Assembly (NCBI GenBank): GCA_021234155.1
Contig: JAJEKV010000057.1
Coordinates: forward strand, 2,199,821-2,263,820
Source: Isoetes taiwanensis
Lineage: Eukaryota; Streptophyta; Lycopodiopsida; Isoetales; Isoetaceae
Direction of reading: 5' to 3'
Length of the DNA stretch: 64,000 nucleotides
A program made the position numbers and the translations under genes. The notes beneath the pieces are model-generated. The model was given only the letters and a program-made list of their open reading frames with translations, ran no database searches and had not been told where the DNA came from. Of this stretch, positions 59,228 through 64,000 are shown piece after piece; within the stretch, counting starts at the first letter, position 1; every line of letters begins with the position of its first letter.

Positions 59228-59431
59228 CCCCTAAAATAAAAAGAGGGCTTTTGTTGTGAGCCCTTGGATGTTGGACCATTAAAAAAAAAAACTAAATCAA
59301 CGACTAAGAAATGGTGCACTCTAGATGTACGCATTAGTACATCCATTCGAATACGCCATGAAATCTTAGGAAAACCTTTGTGAAAAGCGTACAAAAACAC
59401 AAAAAAAAACCCCTGTTATTATGCTACATAT
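59228..59431. repeat. Right terminus of insertion family (copy 2)
   Basis: Aligns with 10,908-11,163 from AGGGCTTTTGTTGTGAGCC to the final CTACATAT, including the GATGTAC..GTACATC hairpin. Confidence 0.8.
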
Positions 59432-60561
59432 TAGAGTGATGTGGCAAATGGGTGATGACATGGCACAATGAGGTGATGATGTGGCAAGCAAGGTGGTAAA
59501 ATAACTTTTTTCTAGTCAAAACGTTTTGTGATGTGGTGATGAGGTGGATGACATGTGCATGGTGATGTGGATGTACTTGAGTGATGATGTGGATGACGTT
59601 TGGCATTTTGAAGATGATGTGGATGATTTGGCATAATATTTGGCACTTGTGCACAAATGGTCTTAGACCTTAGGAATAGCCAAATTTGGTGGAGTTTTTT
59701 GCATTTTCTCAAGAAAGTGGATGAATAATAGGTATATGATGTGCTTTGACTAGAAAAAAGAAACTTTGCCAACCTTTGGCTAGGGGAAATGGTAATGGAG
59801 TATGAAGATAGGAAGTCATGAATGGGATCAAGATGGTAGGAACATGAAAGAAGCCTTGGAAAATGGAATTCATGCCAAAATGACTTGGATCTAGCCACAT
59901 ATCAATGAACCTTGAGGGGTCTTTCAAACTCTAACAAGGGTCTTCAATTTAGGCTCAAATCTTCTTGCTTGAATCTCAACTTTCTTGCCATACTTGTATG
60001 ATGCTCAATCAATGTTGTGCCTTGGTTCTTCATCACAAATGTCTCCTAAGAGTCTTCAAAGGTAGATGTCTTCAATTACATTTGCTTGATTAGCTCATGC
60101 ACACATGTGTCAAACCAAATGTTAGCCAAAGGTGTAGTTCATGCAAGTGTGGCTCTTCTATCTTTGCCAAAATGTGGCAAAGCATCATATAAACAAAGAA
60201 GGATAGGCTGGTCCCCGGCCTCTTGAACTAGATGTGGATTCACAAGAGCCCTTGATGGTTGCCAATGTGGAAAAGCGGTTGGCAACATGGGTTTTCATGA
60301 GAAAGAGAAGCAATGTAGTATGGTAGGTAGGCCAAATGATGTGCAAATGATCATGGAACTATGAATGTGGTGGACTGCATGACAAATGAATGTATGGTTA
60401 GCAAAATAGAGGCGACATATGGAGGCATGATGGTAACTTGAGATGAATGGTTGGGAATGATGTGTACATGGTGTGGACATGATGGGAATTATGAATGATA
60501 TGATAAGAAGAAGGATACACTTGTGGAGCTTGAGAATATGGACATGATGGGACATCGTGTA

Positions 60562-60760
60562 CATGGCAAATAAGATGTACAGATGGAGCGGGATGTGGAA
60601 ACATGGCAAATGAGGCGTGCGAGATGGAAAAGGATGTGGAAACATGGCAAATGAGGCGTGCGGATGGAAAAGGATGTGGAAAAATGACAAATGAGATGTG
60701 CACATGGAAAAGGATGTGGAAACATGACAAATGAGATGTGCACATGGTGTGGACATGATG
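60562..60760. repeat. 40-bp minisatellite in unit 2
   Basis: About five units of CATGGCAAATGAGGCGTGC..AAGGATGTGGAAA with point changes. Unit 1 has about three, so copy number has changed since the units arose. Confidence 0.85.
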
Positions 60761-61214
60761 GGATGGTAGCAATATGATAGAATCAGCTATGTATGATCTG
60801 TTCACATGTGTAAACATGTTTTGATGATGAGCACATGTATTACTGTAGCACCAAAGTAAAGTCTTGCTTTGGACTACATCATGGAATGGTACATGCTTCA
60901 GCCAACTCCAACTCTGTCAAGTATGCATCCTCCAAATAGTAGGATGCAGATAACTTGTGTTTGCATCAAGATAAGTGGCAAAACAATATGTCACAATGCT
61001 ATGGCCTGCTCAAAGATGATTGTACTAGCATACAAAAGTGGCAAATCTGATGTAACATAGTAATACCTGCTATGTTGGCATGATCCAATCAACTTGCTGT
61101 TCTCAAATGCTGAAAAGGACCTTGGATATTCATGTTTTGCTGCTGCACATTTGGATAAGATGTTGCTCAAGTCTGATTTCTCAAGTTCAACTACATTGTC
61201 ATGCTAAAAACTAG

Positions 61215-62561
61215 TCAAAAAATTAACTTCTTCATGCTCAACCACACATGGGACTGATTCCTTATCATTTTCAGACTCTTTTGGACTGCCACAAACAGAC
61301 TGCCACAAAGCTGAAATTTAGGACTGATCAGATCTGCACAAGCTTCATATGTTATCACATCATCTAAAACTTGCATTTTTAACTCAAAAGTTTGCTTCAA
61401 ATCATCCAAGAAAGCATAATTCTCCAATTGAGGCATGTGCAAATCATCCTCACCTGAGTTTTCAGCTGATACACATGTCTCAAAAGTAAAAACTTCATAA
61501 TGTGAGCTGCTATTATGACTGTCATGGCATTCAAGTCCCTGGAACTTATTTTTGGAGCATTGAAATAGTGAGAGATCAATGTTTCCCACTTCTAATTCAC
61601 ACAAACATGGTTCATAATCATCCTCAAATGCTTGAATAGTATAAAAATTCTCATACTCAGGGCTGCTCATGCATTCAACACTCTTTTCTTCATGGCAATG
61701 CTCAAACTCAACAACATCATACAAAAGAACATGCTCAAACTGCTCAACCATATGAGATGTGATAAGACTTACCTCATTAGCAATCAAAACCTCTGATCCA
61801 TGTGCATTCTTTAGGGTGTCATGGCTGGCCTTATGTGAATCACCTTCAAAACATGCAAATCTTGGATTTATATGACTGCTAACGTGCTCTAACTCCTGCA
61901 AATCAGATTTGGCAATGGTATCCAAGAAAGAAAACACCTTGGGAACATCATGAGGTACCTTTTTGTCACATGAATATGCTGAATTACTTACTGTCATGAC
62001 TGATTCTTGCTGTAATTTTCCATGGCCGCAAAAAAAGAGAGACATACTATCATCCAAGCATACCTCATCTTCTTCCATTTTCTCCTCCAAGGTTTCCCTT
62101 TGATCTGAATTTATCTTTCTTTCGCATATGATAGATTTAGTATCAAGAGGCTGCTCATAAACATCATGCTTTTGAAGATACGTCAAAAGATCATCTATTT
62201 CCAAAGCTTTTTCAAAGGCTTGTTGTATAGAATAGAACATACCTTTATGAAAGCATTTCAGCATTTTCTTGTAAACATCGAAATGTGATCTAAAACCTTG
62301 CACAAAGTAAACAAGCAAATGAAGAGTAGGCCATTCCACTTTGTACCTTTTGCACTTGAGCATGTAGGCATGAAATCTTTCCACGAAACTTGGCACCCCT
62401 TCATTCTTGCTCAAAACAATTGTTGGCAGCTCTTGAATGACCTCCTCTTGTGTGGTTGGCACCCCAAATCTCTTGATGAAGTTCCTTTTGAGTTCATCCC
62501 AATCATGTACCTCGCAAGCCTTTTGGTACTCAAACCAATGGCTTGCTTCCTCTTCATGCAC
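61215..62561 (-). CDS. Retrotransposon gag (capsid-type), unit 2
   Basis: 448 open codons. Residues 1-125 match the plant retrotransposon gag capsid domain: HWFEYQKACEVHDWDELKRN, FIKRFGVPTTQEEV, EGVPSFVERFHAYMLKCKRY and LLVYFVQGFRSHFDVYKKML. The remainder is acidic and Cys/His-containing but without a CCHC knuckle. Gag assembles the particle that packages element RNA. The ATG at 62,561 is a frame artefact: upstream, in another frame to about 62,750, lies GLEEPELYLCRFEDYFDDYG, the true N-terminal part. The primer site is 300 bases further upstream. No pol follows. Confidence 0.85.
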   Translation of the reverse strand: MHEEEASHWFEYQKACEVHDWDELKRNFIKRFGVPTTQEEVIQELPTIVLSKNEGVPSFVERFHAYMLKCKRYKVEWPTLHLLVYFVQGFRSHFDVYKKMLKCFHKGMFYSIQQAFEKALEIDDLLTYLQKHDVYEQPLDTKSIICERKINSDQRETLEEKMEEDEVCLDDSMSLFFCGHGKLQQESVMTVSNSAYSCDKKVPHDVPKVFSFLDTIAKSDLQELEHVSSHINPRFACFEGDSHKASHDTLKNAHGSEVLIANEVSLITSHMVEQFEHVLLYDVVEFEHCHEEKSVECMSSPEYENFYTIQAFEDDYEPCLCELEVGNIDLSLFQCSKNKFQGLECHDSHNSSSHYEVFTFETCVSAENSGEDDLHMPQLENYAFLDDLKQTFELKMQVLDDVITYEACADLISPKFQLCGSLFVAVQKSLKMIRNQSHVWLSMKKLIF

Positions 62562-62861
62562 ACGCCAAATACATCAATCTTTTCTCCTCTTCTCTTACCA
62601 TAATCATCAAAATAGTCTTCAAATCTACAAAGATAAAGCTCGGGTTCTTCAAGACCATGATAAAGAGGTCTTTGGAATTGGAAAGATCACATCAACTTGT
62701 ATGGGAATTGGAACTGCTGCAACCTTTTCTCCTTGAGAAGCTTGCTCCATCACATTATCAAAACTTTAGGCACTCAAAGACCATCAAGAATACTCCGAAC
62801 ATCAGAAACATGCATGCTTAATTGCTCAATAGCCACGAGAATGTCTACCAGGAAAGGATCT

Positions 62862-62875
62862 CGGTAGAACCTCCA
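62862..62875 (-). promoter_or_regulatory. Primer-binding site for tRNA-Gln
   Basis: On the minus strand, three bases after the LTR end (..CAACA), the sequence TGGAGGTTCTACCG is complementary to the 3' end of plant tRNA-Gln including its CCA (CGGTAGAACCTCCA). This fixes element orientation and LTR edge. Confidence 0.8.
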
Positions 62876-62878
62876 AAA

Positions 62879-63860
62879 TGTTGAAGGTGTTCTGGCAAAA
62901 CCTTCAACCTCAGTGGGTTTAGAACCTCCAGATCACTTAGGGTGATCAATCCTCAAAGCAAATGATGGATTAGAATGGAGCAAATTGCAAAAGTTCAACT
63001 GTCCCTGAAATTTTGACCGTTTTGGGAATGCCAAGTTTGCATATCCATATCTTGGGATCCGTGCACTAAAACTTATTCAAACTTGGAATGGTGAGATAAC
63101 AGTAGTAGAGGATACTTGGTATTTAATTTCAGGATTTTTGGAAGCTTTCTTTTGCTTACTATGGATTTTTGAACAAGCGGACTTGAAAACAGACAATTTT
63201 CAATGAGTGTATCGTAAATTTTGAAACTTTTGAACAGCCAACTTTGGGGAATGTAAGTGGAGATGAGAAAGTCCTAAAATCATGAAACTTGGGCTGGGGT
63301 AAGGTGAGTAGGAAGGCATGCACATGACAAAGTTTCAGAATTTTTGAATGAGCGGTTGGAAATCTATGGATTTTTGAAAAGGCAAACTTGGAAGAGGAAA
63401 TTTCAATGACACTCTCAGAAATTTTTACAGTTCTAGAACAGTCAACTTTGCAAAGCCATAACTATGGATTTATGGGTGCTAAAATCATGAAATTTATTTT
63501 GAATGAAAGATGAATAGCAAGAGAGTCATGGAAATTAAGCTCATTTTTGGAGATATAGTTAGCATATGGGGCATGGCTAAACTTGCAGACTTGGGACAGT
63601 TAAATTTGATTGCACATATCAGGGATTTTGCTCAAAAATCAAAAAATTTGCATGAAACAACTTGAATAGCATCTATTTGAACTTCATAACAATGCCAAAG
63701 GGTAGTATTATATCAGAATCTCAAAGGAAATATGAAAATACATCAAAAATTTGGATTTTTTGCCCAAGGCATGTCAAAAACTGAAATATGGAAGCTATTC
63801 TTCAAGTAAGAGCCCTCAAACCTTCTTTTCGAGCCAAGTCGACATGTTCTTCATGCTCCA
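62879..63860 (-). repeat. LTR 3 (right limit inferred)
   Basis: Begins TGTTGAAGGTGTTCTGG. After CATGCTCCA the window continues with the C/T-rich run and the internal 3' region as in units 1 and 2, showing that a further unit follows beyond 64,000. Confidence 0.6.
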
Positions 63861-64000
63861 AGCTCCCCCTCTCGATAGCAAAAGCCCCTTTTCTAATCCC
63901 CTTTTTGGTTGATTCTTGGTAAAATCCGTGGCTTTTGTTTGTTTTAGTGCATGGGTCGTTTTCTTGGCTTGGATCCGGGCATTTCGGGACATGTAGACCA

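Larger units (their letters stand above)
57160..59431. mobile_element. 2.27-kb insertion in unit 2 (same terminus family as 7,861-11,163)
   Basis: Interrupts sequence that is continuous in unit 1 (GGTGGCAAG..TAGAGTGATGTGG), with four bases (GTTA) missing at the junction. The right end, ..GTTATTATGCTACATAT, equals that of the insertion at 11,163. The left end starts inside a half-copy of the foldback element, suggesting the left terminus was deleted. It also carries an exon-like fragment at 57,620-57,840. Confidence 0.7.
51485..64000 (-). mobile_element. Tandem array of a gag-only LTR retrotransposon (LTR-int-LTR-int-LTR)
   Basis: The sequence starting TGTTGAAGGTGTTC recurs at 51,485, 55,596 and 62,879, each time starting about 5 kb of homologous DNA. 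Unit 1 (51,485-55,595) lacks ~910 bp present in unit 2. Unit 2 (55,596-62,878) contains a 2.27-kb insertion. Unit 3 runs off the window. The element points leftward: gag lies on the minus strand beside the primer site next to LTRs 2 and 3. No protease, reverse transcriptase or integrase is found, so it is non-autonomous (TR-GAG type). High similarity between units suggests recent tandem formation, for example by unequal LTR recombination. Confidence 0.85.

Noticed and set aside
60295-60817. His/Phe/Pro-rich 139-153-codon ORFs
   Set aside because: They translate a 40-bp minisatellite. The period is not a multiple of three, so all frames stay open.

Overview
The window looks like a stretch of nuclear DNA from a land plant. 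The evidence is a split gene (15 coding exons, all GT-AG introns) for the biotin carboxylase subunit of plastid acetyl-CoA carboxylase with a likely transit peptide, a captured exon of a plant LRR receptor kinase, a plant-type L1 LINE, and abundant tRNA-derived and LTR repeats. It is AT-rich, gene-poor and dominated by transposable elements. A Sola-like DNA transposon and a DIRS-like fragment hint at a non-flowering or early-diverging lineage, but that is inference. Many reading frames break at homopolymer runs, so some frameshifts may be sequencing or consensus errors rather than decay.

Layout. 1-3.1 kb: degenerate sequence, perhaps old Ty3 material. 3.5-4.6 kb: five copies of a nested hairpin spaced about 210 bp (one slot empty). 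4.7-6.4 kb: GC-richer non-coding block. 6.4-7.86 kb plus 11.16-11.27 kb: a duplicated copy of the 3' end of the biotin carboxylase gene, split by a 3.3-kb insertion (7,861-11,163) that carries gene fragments and a foldback element. 12.2-14.0 kb: array of tRNA-derived units ending in an inverted unit. 14.8-19.7 kb: small foldbacks and minisatellites. 19,745-28,656: an 8.9-kb DNA transposon with 24-bp perfect terminal inverted repeats and a 4-bp CACA target duplication. Its left half encodes a Ulp1-like protease and an FCP1/NIF-like phosphatase rightward; its right half encodes a degenerate transposase leftward. 31.2 kb: tRNA-like structure. 31.8-33.4 kb: the resident copy of the duplication. 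33,098-36,214: the biotin carboxylase gene on the minus strand, apparently complete but with one frameshift in exon 13. 37,671-43,973: a full-length L1 LINE with a 15-bp target duplication. 44.9-46.3 kb: Ty3-like gag-protease remnant. 47.3-48.0 kb: tRNA-like tandem units. 48.1-50.2 kb: remnants of two further transposable elements. 51,485-64,000: a tandem LTR-internal-LTR-internal-LTR array of a gag-only (non-autonomous) retrotransposon primed by tRNA-Gln.

The only resident cellular gene I can support is biotin carboxylase (fatty-acid synthesis in plastids). The most unusual object is the 8.9-kb transposon carrying protease and phosphatase genes. Second is the gene-fragment-carrying insertion, whose right end recurs at 59.4 kb.
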